64,000 bases of DNA from Cellulomonas soli (GTDB lineage: Bacteria; Actinomycetota; Actinomycetes; Actinomycetales; Cellulomonadaceae), in NCBI RefSeq assembly GCF_013409305.1, contig NZ_JACBZJ010000001.1, forward strand, positions 744,001 through 808,000, given 5' to 3'. Every line of letters begins with the position of its first letter. Positions within the stretch are counted from its first letter, which is position 1. Below the pieces are notes generated by a model. It did no database searches and was not told the origin of the DNA. It saw only the letters and a program-made list of their open reading frames with translations. This document shows, piece by piece, positions 41,258 to 51,364 of this stretch. Made by a program: the position numbers and the translations under genes.

Positions 41258-44200
41258 TCAGATCTCTTCGATGCTGCTCGCGTTCGGGCGGCGGCTCAGG
41301 TCGATGCCGAGCTCCTCCGCCGCGCGGTAGACCTCGTCGTCGTTCTCCTTCATGTCGATGGAGACGCCGTCCGCGGACAGCACCTCGACGTTCAGGCAGA
41401 GCGACTGCATCTCCTTGAGGAGGACCTTGAAGGACTCCGGGATGCCCGAGTCGGGGATGTTCTCGCCCTTGACGATGGCCTCGTACACCTTCACGCGGCC
41501 GGGGACGTCGTCGGACTTGATGGTGAGCAGCTCCTGCAGGGTGTACGCAGCGCCGTACGCCTCGAGGGCCCACACCTCCATCTCACCGAAGCGCTGACCA
41601 CCGAACTGCGCCTTACCACCCAGCGGCTGCTGCGTGATCATCGAGTACGGGCCGGTCGAACGGGCGTGGATCTTGTCGTCGACCAGGTGGTGCAGCTTGA
41701 GGATGTACATGTAGCCGACGGCCACCGGGTCCGGGAACGGCTCGCCGGAACGCCCGTCGAACAGGCGCGCCTTGCCGTCGGGCTGGACCATGCGGTCGCC
41801 GTCGCGGTTCGGCAGCGTCGACTGCAGCAGACCCGACAGGGCGTCCTCCTGCAGGCCGTCGAAGACCGGCGTCGCCACAGGGTTGCGGGGATCGCTGGTC
41901 GACGCGGGGGCCGGCACGTGGTCCTTCCAGGACAGGTCGCCCTCGGTCGCCAGCGAGATGTCCCAACCCTGCGACGCGATCCACCCGAGGTGGACCTCGA
42001 GCACCTGGCCGACGTTCATACGGCCGGGGACACCCATCGGGTTGAGGATGATGTCGACCGGGGTGCCGTCCTCGAGGAACGGCATGTCCTCGACGGGCAG
42101 GATCGTCGAGATGACGCCCTTGTTGCCGTGACGGCCGGCGAGCTTGTCACCCGCGGTGATCTTGCGGCGCTGGGCGATGTACACCCGGACCAGCTCGTTC
42201 ACGCCGGCGGGCAGCTCGTCGCCGTCCTCACGGCTGAACGTGCGGACCTCGATGACCGTGCCGGACTCGCCGTGCGGCACCTTGAGCGAGGTGTCGCGGA
42301 CCTCACGGGCCTTCTCGCCGAAGATGGCGCGCAGCAGGCGCTCCTCCGGGGTGAGCTCGGTCTCGCCCTTGGGCGTGACCTTGCCGACCAGGATGTCGCC
42401 CGCGTTGACCTCGGCACCGATGCGGATGATGCCGCGCTCGTCCAGGTCGGCCAGGACCTCCTCGGAGACGTTCGGGATGTCCCGCGTGATCTCCTCGGGG
42501 CCGAGCTTGGTGTCGCGCGCGTCGACCTCGTGCTCCTCGATGTGGATCGAGGAGAGCACGTCGTCCTGCACGAGGCGCTGCGACAGGATGATCGCGTCCT
42601 CGTAGTTGTGGCCCTCCCACGACATGAACGCCACGAGCAGGTTGCGGCCGAGCGCGAGCTCGCCCTCGTCCGTCGCGGGGCCGTCGGCGAGCACCGAGCC
42701 GACCTCGACGCGCGCGCCGGTGTCGACCAGCACGCGCTGGTTGTAGGACGTGCCCTGGTTCGAGCGGCGGAACTTGGCGACCCGGTGGGTCGTCGTCGTC
42801 GCGTCGTCGTTGGCGATGGTGATGAGGTCGGCCGAGACCTCGGTGACCACACCGGGCTTCGTGGCGACGATGACGTCACCGGCGTCGACGGCGGCACGAC
42901 GCTCCATGCCGGTCCCGACGAACGGGGCCTCGGAGCGGACCAGCGGAACGGCCTGGCGCTGCATGTTCGCGCCCATGAGGGCACGGTTCGCGTCGTCGTG
43001 CTCGAGGAACGGGATGAGCGCGGTCGCGACCGACACCATCTGGCGCGGGGAGACGTCCATGTAGTCGACGGCGGTGCCGGTGACGTAGTCGATCTCGCCG
43101 CCCTTGGTGCGCACGAGGACGCGGTCCTCGGCGAACACGTTGTCGGCGTTCAGCAGCGCGTTGGCCTGGGCGATGACGTGACGGTCCTCGTCGTCGGCGG
43201 TGAGGTAGTGCACCTCGTCCGTGACGCGGCCGTCGTCAACCTTGCGGTACGGGGTCTCGACGAAGCCGAACGGGTTGATGCGCCCGTAGGTGGCCAGCGA
43301 GCCGATCAGACCGATGTTCGGGCCTTCAGGGGTCTCGATGGGGCACATGCGGCCATAGTGCGAGGGGTGGACGTCACGGACCTCCATGCCGGCACGGTCA
43401 CGGGACAGACCACCGGGGCCCAGCGCGGACAGACGACGCTTGTGCGTCAGGCCGGCGAGCGGGTTGTTCTGGTCCATGAACTGCGACAGCTGGCTCGTCC
43501 CGAAGAACTCCTTGATGGAGGCCACGACGGGGCGGATGTTGATCAGGGTCTGCGGCGTGATGGCCTCGACGTCCTGCGTCGTCATGCGCTCGCGCACGAC
43601 GCGCTCCATCCGGGACAGGCCCGTGCGGACCTGGTTCTGGATGAGCTCGCCGACCGCGCGGATGCGACGGTTGCCGAAGTGGTCGATGTCGTCCGGCTCG
43701 ACGCGGATCTCGACAGCCTGACCGCCACGCACGCCCGGGAGGGCGGGCAGGTCGATGTGCAGCGACGCGAGGTACTTGATCGTCGCGACGACGTCGGCCA
43801 GCGAGAGGACCGAGTCGGCGAGCGGCACGTCCAGGCCGAGCTTCTTGTTCACCTTGTAGCGGCCGACCTTCGCCAGGTCGTAGCGCTTGGGGTTGAAGTA
43901 GAAGTTCTCCAGCAGGGCGCGTCCGGCCTCGACGGTCGGCGGCTCGCCCGGGCGGATCTTGCGGTACAGGTCGAGCAGTGCCTCGTCCTGGGTCTGGACG
44001 TGGTCCTTCTCGAGCGTGTCGATGACGGCCGGGTAGTTGGCGAACTCCTCGCGGATCTCCGACTCCGTCATACCGAGCGCCTTGAGCAGGACCGTGGCGT
44101 TCTGCTTGCGCTTGCGGTCCACGCGGACGCCGACGTTGTCGCGCTTGTCGATCTCGAACTCGAGCCAGGCACCACGGCTCGGGATGACCTTGGCCGTGAG

Positions 44201-44767
44201 GATGTCCTTGTCGGACGTCTTGTCGGCGACACGCTCGAAGTACACGCCCGGCGAACGGACCAGCTGCGAGACGACGACGCGCTCGGTCCCGTTGATGATG
44301 AACGTGCCGCGCTCGGTCATGAGCGGGAAGTCGCCCATGAAGACGGTCTGCGACTTGATCTCGCCGGTCGTGTAGTTGACGAACTCGGCCGTGACGAACA
44401 GCGGGGCGGCGAAGGTGAAGTCCTTCTCCTTGCACTCCTCGGCGGTGTACTTCGGCGGCTCGAAGCGGTGCTCGCGGAACGACAGCGACATGGAGCCGCC
44501 GAAGTCCTCGATCGGCGAGATCTCCTCGAAGATCTCCTCGAGACCGGCGGTCTCGGGGACGTCCTGACGGCCGTTCTCGAGGGCGGCGGCGACACGTGCC
44601 TGCCAGCGCTCGTTGCCCAGCAGCCAGTCGAAGCTCTCGGTCTGCAGACCGAGGAGGTCGGGGACCTCGAGCGGCTCGTGGATCTGTGCGAAGGAGATGC
44701 GGCGGGATGCGGTGCGGTTCGCGATGGCGTCGGCGGACGGTGCAGAAGGGGTGCGCGAGGCAGCCAA
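41258..44767 (-). CDS. rpoB: DNA-directed RNA polymerase subunit beta
   Basis: Second catalytic RNA polymerase subunit, 1169 residues. The rifampicin region reads [31 protein letters not shown], with the usual Asp, His and Ser residues and no common resistance substitution. [16 protein letters not shown] and the C-terminal [24 protein letters not shown] block (here [17 protein letters not shown]) are intact. The start is a TTG (44765-44767, [13 protein letters not shown]) with AAGGA 6-7 nt upstream, matching the TTG start of rpoB known in other actinobacteria; a longer in-frame start at 44857 was rejected. Confidence 0.98.
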   Translation of the reverse strand: MAASRTPSAPSADAIANRTASRRISFAQIHEPLEVPDLLGLQTESFDWLLGNERWQARVAAALENGRQDVPETAGLEEIFEEISPIEDFGGSMSLSFREHRFEPPKYTAEECKEKDFTFAAPLFVTAEFVNYTTGEIKSQTVFMGDFPLMTERGTFIINGTERVVVSQLVRSPGVYFERVADKTSDKDILTAKVIPSRGAWLEFEIDKRDNVGVRVDRKRKQNATVLLKALGMTESEIREEFANYPAVIDTLEKDHVQTQDEALLDLYRKIRPGEPPTVEAGRALLENFYFNPKRYDLAKVGRYKVNKKLGLDVPLADSVLSLADVVATIKYLASLHIDLPALPGVRGGQAVEIRVEPDDIDHFGNRRIRAVGELIQNQVRTGLSRMERVVRERMTTQDVEAITPQTLINIRPVVASIKEFFGTSQLSQFMDQNNPLAGLTHKRRLSALGPGGLSRDRAGMEVRDVHPSHYGRMCPIETPEGPNIGLIGSLATYGRINPFGFVETPYRKVDDGRVTDEVHYLTADDEDRHVIAQANALLNADNVFAEDRVLVRTKGGEIDYVTGTAVDYMDVSPRQMVSVATALIPFLEHDDANRALMGANMQRQAVPLVRSEAPFVGTGMERRAAVDAGDVIVATKPGVVTEVSADLITIANDDATTTTHRVAKFRRSNQGTSYNQRVLVDTGARVEVGSVLADGPATDEGELALGRNLLVAFMSWEGHNYEDAIILSQRLVQDDVLSSIHIEEHEVDARDTKLGPEEITRDIPNVSEEVLADLDERGIIRIGAEVNAGDILVGKVTPKGETELTPEERLLRAIFGEKAREVRDTSLKVPHGESGTVIEVRTFSREDGDELPAGVNELVRVYIAQRRKITAGDKLAGRHGNKGVISTILPVEDMPFLEDGTPVDIILNPMGVPGRMNVGQVLEVHLGWIASQGWDISLATEGDLSWKDHVPAPASTSDPRNPVATPVFDGLQEDALSGLLQSTLPNRDGDRMVQPDGKARLFDGRSGEPFPDPVAVGYMYILKLHHLVDDKIHARSTGPYSMITQQPLGGKAQFGGQRFGEMEVWALEAYGAAYTLQELLTIKSDDVPGRVKVYEAIVKGENIPDSGIPESFKVLLKEMQSLCLNVEVLSADGVSIDMKENDDEVYRAAEELGIDLSRRPNASSIEEI

Positions 44768-44917
44768 GAGGGGTCCTTCCCTGCGGATCGAGTGCACTCT
44801 GCGCAGGTCCCGGCGGGGTGCGATCCCCCGGCCGCACAGTCCCCAGGCGTCGCGCACGGTCGACTACGGGGGGCTCGGGTTATACGGGATCGCGGGCACA
44901 GGCCAGCGCAAAGCGCT

Positions 44918-44946
44918 AGCGTAGTCGAGGCGCGCAGCAAAGTCCA
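44918..44946 (-). promoter_or_regulatory. promoter of rpoBC
   Basis: -35 TGGACT (44941-44946) and -10 TACGCT (44918-44923) on the minus strand, 17 nt apart, about 150 nt before rpoB. A second -10-like TATAAC (44879-44884) lies downstream without a clear -35. The rest of the 44768-45099 gap shows no gene. Confidence 0.5.
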
Positions 44947-45099
44947 GCACACGTACTCAGCACCGACACCCCGCGGACCCCGCCGGGTGGTGCCGATGTG
45001 TTCTGACGGGCTGCCCTCCCGTCCGGACGACTACCTCGTCGCCGCGCACATGGTGGCACACGCCACCGACACCGAGGAAGTCGGGTCCACAGACCACGA

Positions 45100-45135
45100 C
45101 GAAGGCCCGCACCCCGGAGGGGGTACGGGCCTTCG
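45100..45135 (-). terminator. terminator of rplJ-rplL
   Basis: cgaaggcccg-c-acccc pairs with ggggt-a-cgggccttcg (one C-A mismatch) around a 4-nt loop, 39 nt after the rplL stop. It separates rplJL from rpoBC. Confidence 0.85.
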
Positions 45136-45174
45136 TGCACAGCCGCCGGCCCCGTCAGGACGGGACCGGTGAGA

Positions 45175-45564
45175 TCACTTGAGGGTGACCGTGGCGCCAG
45201 CGCCCTCGAGAGCGGCCTTGGCCTTCTCGGCGGCGTCCTTGTTGACACCCTCCAGGACGGCCTTGGGGGCGGCGTCGACGAGGTCCTTGGCCTCCTTCAG
45301 ACCGAGGGAGGTGAGGGCGCGCACCTCCTTGATGACCTGGATCTTCTTCTCGCCGGCGGCCTCGAGAACGACGTCGAACGAGTCCTTCTCCTCCTCGACC
45401 TCGGCCTCGGCACCGGCACCGGCACCGGCCGGGGCGGCCACGGCGACGGGGGCGGCGGCGGTGACCTCGAAGACGTCCTCGAACGCCTTCACGAACTCGG
45501 AGAGCTCGATGAGGGTGAGGCCCTTGAACTGCTCGATGAGCTCTTCGGTGCTGAGCTTCGCCAT
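45175..45564 (-). CDS. rplL: 50S ribosomal protein L7/L12
   Basis: Stalk protein that recruits translational GTPases as multimers on L10. It is 129 residues. The N-terminal dimer domain ([20 protein letters not shown]) is joined by an Ala/Gly hinge to the C-terminal domain [35 protein letters not shown]. It follows rplJ by 111 nt. Confidence 0.96.
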   Translation of the reverse strand: MAKLSTEELIEQFKGLTLIELSEFVKAFEDVFEVTAAAPVAVAAPAGAGAGAEAEVEEEKDSFDVVLEAAGEKKIQVIKEVRALTSLGLKEAKDLVDAAPKAVLEGVNKDAAEKAKAALEGAGATVTLK

Positions 45565-45675
45565 GATGGCGTTCCTTTCTTCGGTGCTCGGTCGGCCCGG
45601 TCAGCGGGTCCGCCGAAGCAGGGTGTGGGGGGTGTCGCGTCGCGCGACCAGGACGGCCCGGGGGGCCGCACCGGG

Positions 45676-46206
45676 TCAGGCAGCAGCGACTTCCGATTCC
45701 TGCTTCAGGCGCAGGGCATCGATGACACGAGCAGCCTGAGCGGTGTTCGCGGTGAAGACGTAGGCAGCCTGGTAGAGCTTGGCCTTCATCGCACCGGCCG
45801 CCTTGGCCAGGAGGACCTCACGGGACTCGAGGTCCGCGAGCTTGGTGATGTCCGCAGCGGTCAGGGCGCGTCCTTCGAGGACACCGCCCTTGATGACCAG
45901 TGCGGGGTTCGCCTTGGCGAAGTCACGCAGACCCTTGGCGGCCTCGACCGGGTCACCAGAGACGAAGGCGATCGCCGACGGGCCTGCAAGCGCGTCGTCG
46001 AGGCCCTCGAGGCCGGCTTCCTTGGCCGCGATCGCGGTCAGCGTGTTCTTCACCACGGCGTAGGTTGCGTTCCCGCCGAGCGCCTTGCGCAGCGACTTCA
46101 GCTGCGCGACGGTGAGCCCGCGGTACTCGGTCAGCACGGCCGCGTTCGACCCACGGAACAGGTCCGTGAGCTCTGCGACAGCGGCTGCCTTGTCCGGCCT
46201 CGCCAT
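45676..46206 (-). CDS. rplJ: 50S ribosomal protein L10
   Basis: Stalk base that anchors L7/L12 and, in many bacteria, represses its own mRNA leader. It is 176 residues with [40 protein letters not shown] and [17 protein letters not shown]. The ATG at 46204-46206 was preferred to one 11 codons upstream. The leader of about 220 nt contains a hairpin (46260-46286, agagccccg with cggggctct) where L10 control could act. Confidence 0.95.
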   Translation of the reverse strand: MARPDKAAAVAELTDLFRGSNAAVLTEYRGLTVAQLKSLRKALGGNATYAVVKNTLTAIAAKEAGLEGLDDALAGPSAIAFVSGDPVEAAKGLRDFAKANPALVIKGGVLEGRALTAADITKLADLESREVLLAKAAGAMKAKLYQAAYVFTANTAQAARVIDALRLKQESEVAAA

Positions 46207-46259
46207 GGCAATCCTTCCGATGGTGGTGCCACCGGTCATCCCTGGTCCCGGACGCAGAA

Positions 46260-46286
46260 AGAGCCCCGGCGCAGGCGCGGGGCTCT
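46260..46286 (-). promoter_or_regulatory. hairpin in the rplJ leader
   Basis: A 9-bp stem (agagccccg with cggggctct) lies about 55 nt before the rplJ start. It may be part of the L10 autoregulatory leader, or the terminator of the CHAT gene upstream. Confidence 0.45.
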
Positions 46287-46431
46287 CGGTGACACACCGT
46301 TCGTGAGGAACGGACGGCCGTACGTGAACTCTCGCCTGCGCTGGCCTCCGCTGCTGCGGGACTTCGGGCGACGGGTCCTGGGCGCTGCGCGTCCGGAACC
46401 ATGTCGACGACCGGCGGTCTTGGGCGGGACA

Positions 46432-46460
46432 AGGCTACGGCACGGGCCCCGGGCGGCCAA
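46432..46460 (-). promoter_or_regulatory. promoter of rplJ-rplL
   Basis: -35 TTGGCC (46455-46460) and -10 TAGCCT (46432-46437) on the minus strand, spaced 17 nt, just after the CHAT gene stop. Confidence 0.5.
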
Positions 46461-46507
46461 ATCCAGGGGCGCACCCGTCCCGAGCACGCCGGAGCGGGCG
46501 ACGGCGG

Positions 46508-49201
46508 TCAGGCAGCCCCGTGGGCGCCGAAGGTGCACCAGTTGACGTAGCCGCCCGGCGTCTGCCGGTCGATGCCCGCGCGAGCCGCGTGCAGGGCGTG
46601 GGCCAGCGTGTCCCCCGACCGCAACCGGCGGTGCAGACCCACCATGAGGTCCACCGCCTCGACGTCCGGGATCGCGGCGATGCTCGCCACGACGCCCTGC
46701 GTGCCCTGGGCCAGCATCGCGCTCACCAGGCCCAGCACCTCGCCACCCGCGTACGCGACGTCCGCCCCGCCGTGGCACGACGCCAGCACGAGGCGCCGCG
46801 GGGCCGCGCCCGCCGCGTGCAGCTCCTGCACGGTGACCGGGCCGTCCGCGAGCGCCAGCGAGGAGAACATCGGGTTGTCCGCGCGCAGGGCGCCGTGGCA
46901 CGCCAGGTGCCCCAGGTCGGCCTCGGCGAGCGCCCCGAGGACGACCTCGGCGGTGCTCTCCTGCGGCCCCAGCACCGTCGCGGCGGGGTGCAGGGCCGCG
47001 AGCGCGTCGACCTCCTCCCGCGCACCGTCCAGCTCCGGGCCCGCGACCAGGACCGTGCCGCCATCCCGGACCGTCGCGGCCTCGGCCGTACGCGCCCACA
47101 GCGTCGCCGACGGCGCCATCGCCACCGGCCCCTCGTGCAGGGCCGACCACGGCACACCGTGCAGCAGCCCGGCGGGCACCACCACGAGCTCGTCGTCCGG
47201 CCGCAGCCCGAGCGGCGCGACCAGCATGCGGTGCAGCTCGTCGACACGCAGGTCGGCGCTCGCGCGTGCCGCGTCCGACGAGGCCGACGCCCGCGGGTTG
47301 GCCAACCGACGCAGGGCGAAGAACAGGGCACGGAGCTGGTCGTCGACCTCGGCCTCCTGCCCGAGCTCGACGACCCGGCTGCGCGAGCGCCGCACGACCA
47401 CCGCCACGAGGCGTCCCCCGTGCCGTCCGTACTCGACGAGCACGCGGTCGCCCAGCGCGTCGCGCAGCGGGCCCAGGCCGAAGACCTGCGCACGCTCGAC
47501 GCCGCGCTCGTCCTGGACGACATCCCTCGTCCAGGACGACGCCCTCTCCCGGACCTGCTCCTCGACGTCCGCCACGACCTCCGCCGTCGCGCCGGCACGG
47601 GTGGTCGTGTCGAACCCGCTCGCGAGCCGCTGGCGTCGATCCCGGGCCCGCGGGCTCGTGGTCGGCTCGGCAGGGACCCGGGTGAGCAGGGCTGCGGCGC
47701 GCGTGCGCTCCATCCACTCCAGCACCCGGGCGGGCGAGCTCTGCCGCAGCACGACGCCCAGACCGAGCTCGCCGAGCTCGGCACCGTGCCCGGAGGCCAG
47801 GGCGCGCAGCTCCATCGTCGGCAGGCTCGCCCGGTGGCCCGCCAGATCGCGCAGCCCTGCCCGGCAGGCCGCGAGCACGTCGGTGTGGCGGTCGGCCACC
47901 CGGGCGGCCAGGGCGACGGCCAGTCGCCCGCGCACCCGCACGAGCACGGCCCCGCCCGAGGCCAGCCGACCCGCCCGGCCGAGCTCGGTGAGCGCGACCT
48001 CGCGACGGTCCTCCGCCATGGCGAGCCGACCGGCCACCAGGTGGGCCTGCACGGCGCCCGGCAGGTTCCCGCCGCGCTCGAGCCGGGCCGCCGCGCGACG
48101 GACCGCCGCGAGCTCCGTCGCCGTGGCCTCCCCCGCCAGCCGCCGGGCCTCGACGCCCACGAGCAGAGCCCGGTCGCGCCACGCCCCCCGACGTTGCCGG
48201 TCGAGCGCGGCGACGGCCGTCTCGGCCGTCACTCGCGCGGCCTCCAGGTCACCCTCGAGCAGCGAGATCTGCGCGAGGCGCAGCCGTGCCTCGGCCCCCA
48301 TGAACGGCACGTGCGCGGCCTCGAACTCCTCGACGGCACGCCGCGCCGCCGTGGACGCCTCCGGGAGCAGGCGCAGGTCGGCCATCGTGTCGGCGTACTC
48401 CGCGTAGTACTCCCCCAGCGGCAGGCCGGCGTCGGCGTACACGCGGGCCGCCTCGTCGAAGTCGCGCAGCCCGAGCGCGAGCCGACCGGACTGCACCCGG
48501 ATCCACGCGCGGCTCTGCAGCACCGGGGCCAGCGCCGCCGGCCCCAGCCGTGCCGCGACCTCCACGGCCTGCTCGACCCACTCCAGGGCCTCGTCGTACG
48601 CGCCGCGGTGCGCGATGACGAACCCGAGGTTGTTCAACAGCTTGTACCGGTCGGTGTCGGTGAGCCACGGGTCGCGCGCGAGCTCGCGCAGCCGCGGCTC
48701 GGCCCTCTCCATACGGCCGGCATTGGCGTCCGACGTCGCCTGCTGCATGCGGATGCGGGCCGCCGCGAGGCTGCGCTCCTCGCCCTCGGGGGCGTCCACG
48801 AGCGCCTCGAGGGCCGCGTCGAGGTCCCGGCGGGCGGCGGCCGCACGACCCATCTCCTGCCGGACGGCATGCCGGGTCATGCGCACGTGCACCACGAGGA
48901 GCCCGTCGCCCGAGCGCCGACCCAGGCGCAGCGCCTCCGCCAGCAGCCGATCGGCCGTGCCGTGGTCCCAGCGGGACCGGTGCGCCCAGGCGAGCGCACG
49001 CAGCGACCAAGCCAGCGCGCGCAGGTCCCCCGCAGCCCGGCTGGCCACGACGGCCTCCTGGGCGAGCTGCTCCCCCCGACGCGGATCGGCTCCGACCGTG
49101 TCGAAAAGTAGGCGCGCGTGTATCAGGAGCGACTCTGGGCGCTCTGAAGAGGTGGACCGGCCCCCCGCCAGGGGTCGGTCGGGTGGGGACCCGTCCGACA
49201 C
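46508..49201 (-). CDS. TPR-CHAT caspase-like protease
   Basis: A soluble 897-residue protein. About residues 20-560 are helical TPR-type repeats (LAWSLRALAWAHRSRWDHG; YDEALEWVEQAVEVAARLG). Residues of about 600-897 form a CHAT domain, a caspase-like cysteine protease fold, with catalytic His769 in LGHLACHGALR and Cys809 in LVLASCHGG. CHAT proteases act in bacterial signalling, conflict and cell-death systems, often switched on by a ligand bound to the TPRs. It is divergent, 34 bp away, from a cytoplasmic subtilisin-like protease, a sigma factor and a beta-sandwich protein. The GTG start follows TAAGAT by 7 nt (leaderless). The substrate is unknown; one of the neighbours is a good candidate. 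Confidence 0.88.
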   Translation of the reverse strand: MSDGSPPDRPLAGGRSTSSERPESLLIHARLLFDTVGADPRRGEQLAQEAVVASRAAGDLRALAWSLRALAWAHRSRWDHGTADRLLAEALRLGRRSGDGLLVVHVRMTRHAVRQEMGRAAAARRDLDAALEALVDAPEGEERSLAAARIRMQQATSDANAGRMERAEPRLRELARDPWLTDTDRYKLLNNLGFVIAHRGAYDEALEWVEQAVEVAARLGPAALAPVLQSRAWIRVQSGRLALGLRDFDEAARVYADAGLPLGEYYAEYADTMADLRLLPEASTAARRAVEEFEAAHVPFMGAEARLRLAQISLLEGDLEAARVTAETAVAALDRQRRGAWRDRALLVGVEARRLAGEATATELAAVRRAAARLERGGNLPGAVQAHLVAGRLAMAEDRREVALTELGRAGRLASGGAVLVRVRGRLAVALAARVADRHTDVLAACRAGLRDLAGHRASLPTMELRALASGHGAELGELGLGVVLRQSSPARVLEWMERTRAAALLTRVPAEPTTSPRARDRRQRLASGFDTTTRAGATAEVVADVEEQVRERASSWTRDVVQDERGVERAQVFGLGPLRDALGDRVLVEYGRHGGRLVAVVVRRSRSRVVELGQEAEVDDQLRALFFALRRLANPRASASSDAARASADLRVDELHRMLVAPLGLRPDDELVVVPAGLLHGVPWSALHEGPVAMAPSATLWARTAEAATVRDGGTVLVAGPELDGAREEVDALAALHPAATVLGPQESTAEVVLGALAEADLGHLACHGALRADNPMFSSLALADGPVTVQELHAAGAAPRRLVLASCHGGADVAYAGGEVLGLVSAMLAQGTQGVVASIAAIPDVEAVDLMVGLHRRLRSGDTLAHALHAARAGIDRQTPGGYVNWCTFGAHGAA

Positions 49202-49208
49202 ACAGCGG

Positions 49209-49214
49209 ATCTTA
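49209..49214 (-). promoter_or_regulatory. -10 box of CHAT gene (leaderless)
   Basis: TAAGAT on the minus strand lies 7 nt before the GTG at 49201, inside the 34-bp divergent gap shared with the S8 protease gene. Confidence 0.5.
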
Positions 49215-49235
49215 GGCCGACGAACAGGAGCAGAC

Positions 49236-50648
49236 GTGACGACAACCGGCGACGTCGGGCGCGAGGGAGCACCCTTCGGGGACGACTACCGCGACCTGGC
49301 CGAGGGGCGCCCGAGCTCGCGCACCTATCAACGCGTGCAGCAGCAGGTGACCGACCTGCGGGTCAGCAGGTCGAACCCGGGCGTGCAGCGCGAGCTGAGC
49401 AGGGCCATCTCCAGCCGGTACCAGGAGCGGCGCGACCGCCAGCTCGGCTGGATCGCCGGGACCGGCGGCGTCGACGTGCTGCTCGTCGACGGCGAGGTGC
49501 TCATCACCGACCGCACGTGGGCGCACCGCGGCGCCCGCGAGTACCTGCTGCGACGCGGGCTGCGGGAGGCCGAGCTGGGGTGCCCCGAGCTCGAGTCGCG
49601 CCTGACCAGGCTGGTCACCGACGACCCCGACAACCCCGTCGAGCTCGAGCGGCTCGACGACACCGTGGCCGAGCTGCGCGCCCGTGGGTTCGCGGCCTCC
49701 CTCACGCACGTCACCCCGATGTCCCCCATCATCAAGAACCTCGGCGGGCCGGCCCTCGGCGAACCGCTCGGCGCCTTCGCCGACTACCCCGCGTTCGGGC
49801 GGGACGGCAGCGGCCAGGCCGCCAAGGTCGCCGTCATCGACACCGGGATCGACGGCAAGCTCCGCGGCGACGGCTGGCTGAACGGCGTCGTGCGCTACCG
49901 GGACGACCCGGCCACGCACGCCAACGAGTCGAACATCGACCTGCTCGACAACGACCCGCCGGACGGGTTCCTCGACTTCGCCGCCGGGCACGGCACGTTC
50001 GCGGCAGGGATCGTCGCGCAGGTCGCCCCAGGCGCCGACATCTCCGTCTTCCGCGCGTTGCGCGGCGGCGGTGCGGGCAGTGAGCTCGAGGTCGCATGCG
50101 CACTCGTGCGAGCCGTCCGGGAGGGCGCGCAGATCGTCAACCTGTCGCTCGGGTCGCACACCCGGTACGACCAGCCCTCGCTGGCGATCGCGGCCGCGCT
50201 CGAGGTGGTCGGCGAGATCGAGGCCGAGCGAGGCGAGGAGGTGCTCGTCGTGTGCGCCGCCGGCAACTACGGCGACACGACACCCACGTGGCCCGCGGCC
50301 TTCCGCCGCGTCGTCTCCGTCGGTGCGGTCTCCGCGAACCTCAAGCCGACCACGTGGTCGAGCCGCGGGTTCTGGGTCGACTGCTCGACCGTCGGCGAGG
50401 GCGTCCTGTCCACGTTCGTCGAGGGCAGCGAGTCGTACGAGTACACGTCCGAGCCCGACACGTTCGGGGAGGACGCCTTCGCCCGGTGGAGCGGCACCTC
50501 GTTCGCAGCCCCGCAGATCGCCGGCGGTGTCGCACGACTCGTGCAGGAGCACGGCCTGTCGCCGCGGGAGGCCTACACGCGGCTGCTCGCCGCGGGTGTG
50601 CCCGTTCCCGACTTCGGGCAGGCCATGAGCATCCTCCCTGGGCTGTGA
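49236..50648 (+). CDS. S8 (subtilisin-like) serine protease, probably cytoplasmic
   Basis: A 470-residue protein with an intact subtilase triad: Asp202 in AVIDTGID, His252 in GHGTFAAG and Ser422 in GTSFAAP. Asn344 in AAGNYG is the oxyanion-hole residue. There is no signal peptide or membrane segment, unlike most secreted subtilisins. The first 190 residues are a polar domain of unknown fold that may be an inhibitory prodomain or a recognition domain. The GTG at 49236-49238 has AGGAG 5 nt upstream. It is followed within 80 nt by the sigma-factor gene and is divergent from the CHAT protease. Confidence 0.9.
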   Translation: MTTTGDVGREGAPFGDDYRDLAEGRPSSRTYQRVQQQVTDLRVSRSNPGVQRELSRAISSRYQERRDRQLGWIAGTGGVDVLLVDGEVLITDRTWAHRGAREYLLRRGLREAELGCPELESRLTRLVTDDPDNPVELERLDDTVAELRARGFAASLTHVTPMSPIIKNLGGPALGEPLGAFADYPAFGRDGSGQAAKVAVIDTGIDGKLRGDGWLNGVVRYRDDPATHANESNIDLLDNDPPDGFLDFAAGHGTFAAGIVAQVAPGADISVFRALRGGGAGSELEVACALVRAVREGAQIVNLSLGSHTRYDQPSLAIAAALEVVGEIEAERGEEVLVVCAAGNYGDTTPTWPAAFRRVVSVGAVSANLKPTTWSSRGFWVDCSTVGEGVLSTFVEGSESYEYTSEPDTFGEDAFARWSGTSFAAPQIAGGVARLVQEHGLSPREAYTRLLAAGVPVPDFGQAMSILPGL

Positions 50649-50725
50649 TCATGGCTGACACCGTGCTCGTGGGGCGGGATGATGGCCGCCACGGGCACGT
50701 CACGACGAGCGAGAGGGGGTGGGTC

Positions 50726-51364
50726 GTGGACGTCACCGATGTCGACGACCCCTACCGGGGCTGGGGCACCACCGCCCTGGTCGCGGGGGCGCTCACAGGG
50801 GACGAAGGCGCGTGGAACGAGATCGTCCGCCGGCACGTGCCGGCGGTGCTCGCGCAGATCCGCCAGTTCCGGCTCGCGCCGGAGCACGCGGAGGACGTCG
50901 CGCAGACGGTCTGGCTGAACCTGCTGGAGAACCTGGACCGGCTCCGGGACCCGGCGGCACTGCCCGGCTGGATCTCGACGACCGCCCGCCACGAGTGCAT
51001 CCGGATGACCAACCGCAACAAGCGGTCGGTCCCGGTGGACCCGCAGACGGGCAGCCTGGACGTCGGCGTGCACCAGGACCTCGACGAGGGCATGGACCAG
51101 GTCGAGCGCTACCGCGCGCTGCGCGAGGGGCTCGCCCAGCTGCCCGACCACCAACGCGAGCTGCTGCTCATGCTCGCCACCGATCCACCGCTCAGCTACC
51201 AGGAGATCTCCGCACGACTGGGGATCCCCATCGGCTCGATCGGACCGACCCGGGGTCGCGGGCTCGCCCGCCTTCGACAGACCCCAGCCATCAAGAACTA
51301 CCTCGCGGCGAACGCCCACGCCGCGTTCGGGGAAGGGGGCGACAGTGTCCTGGCACTCGACTGA
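50726..51364 (+). CDS. ECF-type RNA polymerase sigma factor
   Basis: A 212-residue sigma-70-family factor with only regions 2 and 4. Region 2 covers EGAWNEIVRRHVPAVLAQIR, the core-binding APEHAEDVAQTVWLNLLEN, and PGWISTTARHECIRMTNRNK. Region 4 has LPDHQRELLLMLATDPPLS, YQEISARLGIPIGSIGPTRG, the helix-turn-helix. I chose the GTG at 50726 because GAGGGGG lies 6-7 nt upstream; an in-frame ATG at 50651 with no ribosome-binding site would add 25 residues. It lies after the S8 protease and overlaps the next gene by 20 nt. No classical anti-sigma (zinc-binding or membrane) is adjacent. Confidence 0.88.
   Translation: MDVTDVDDPYRGWGTTALVAGALTGDEGAWNEIVRRHVPAVLAQIRQFRLAPEHAEDVAQTVWLNLLENLDRLRDPAALPGWISTTARHECIRMTNRNKRSVPVDPQTGSLDVGVHQDLDEGMDQVERYRALREGLAQLPDHQRELLLMLATDPPLSYQEISARLGIPIGSIGPTRGRGLARLRQTPAIKNYLAANAHAAFGEGGDSVLALD

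Noticed and set aside
41258..44767. Rifampicin- or streptomycin-resistance changes in rpoB or rpsL (35342-35713)
   Set aside because: The key residues in the known resistance segments are the usual ones.
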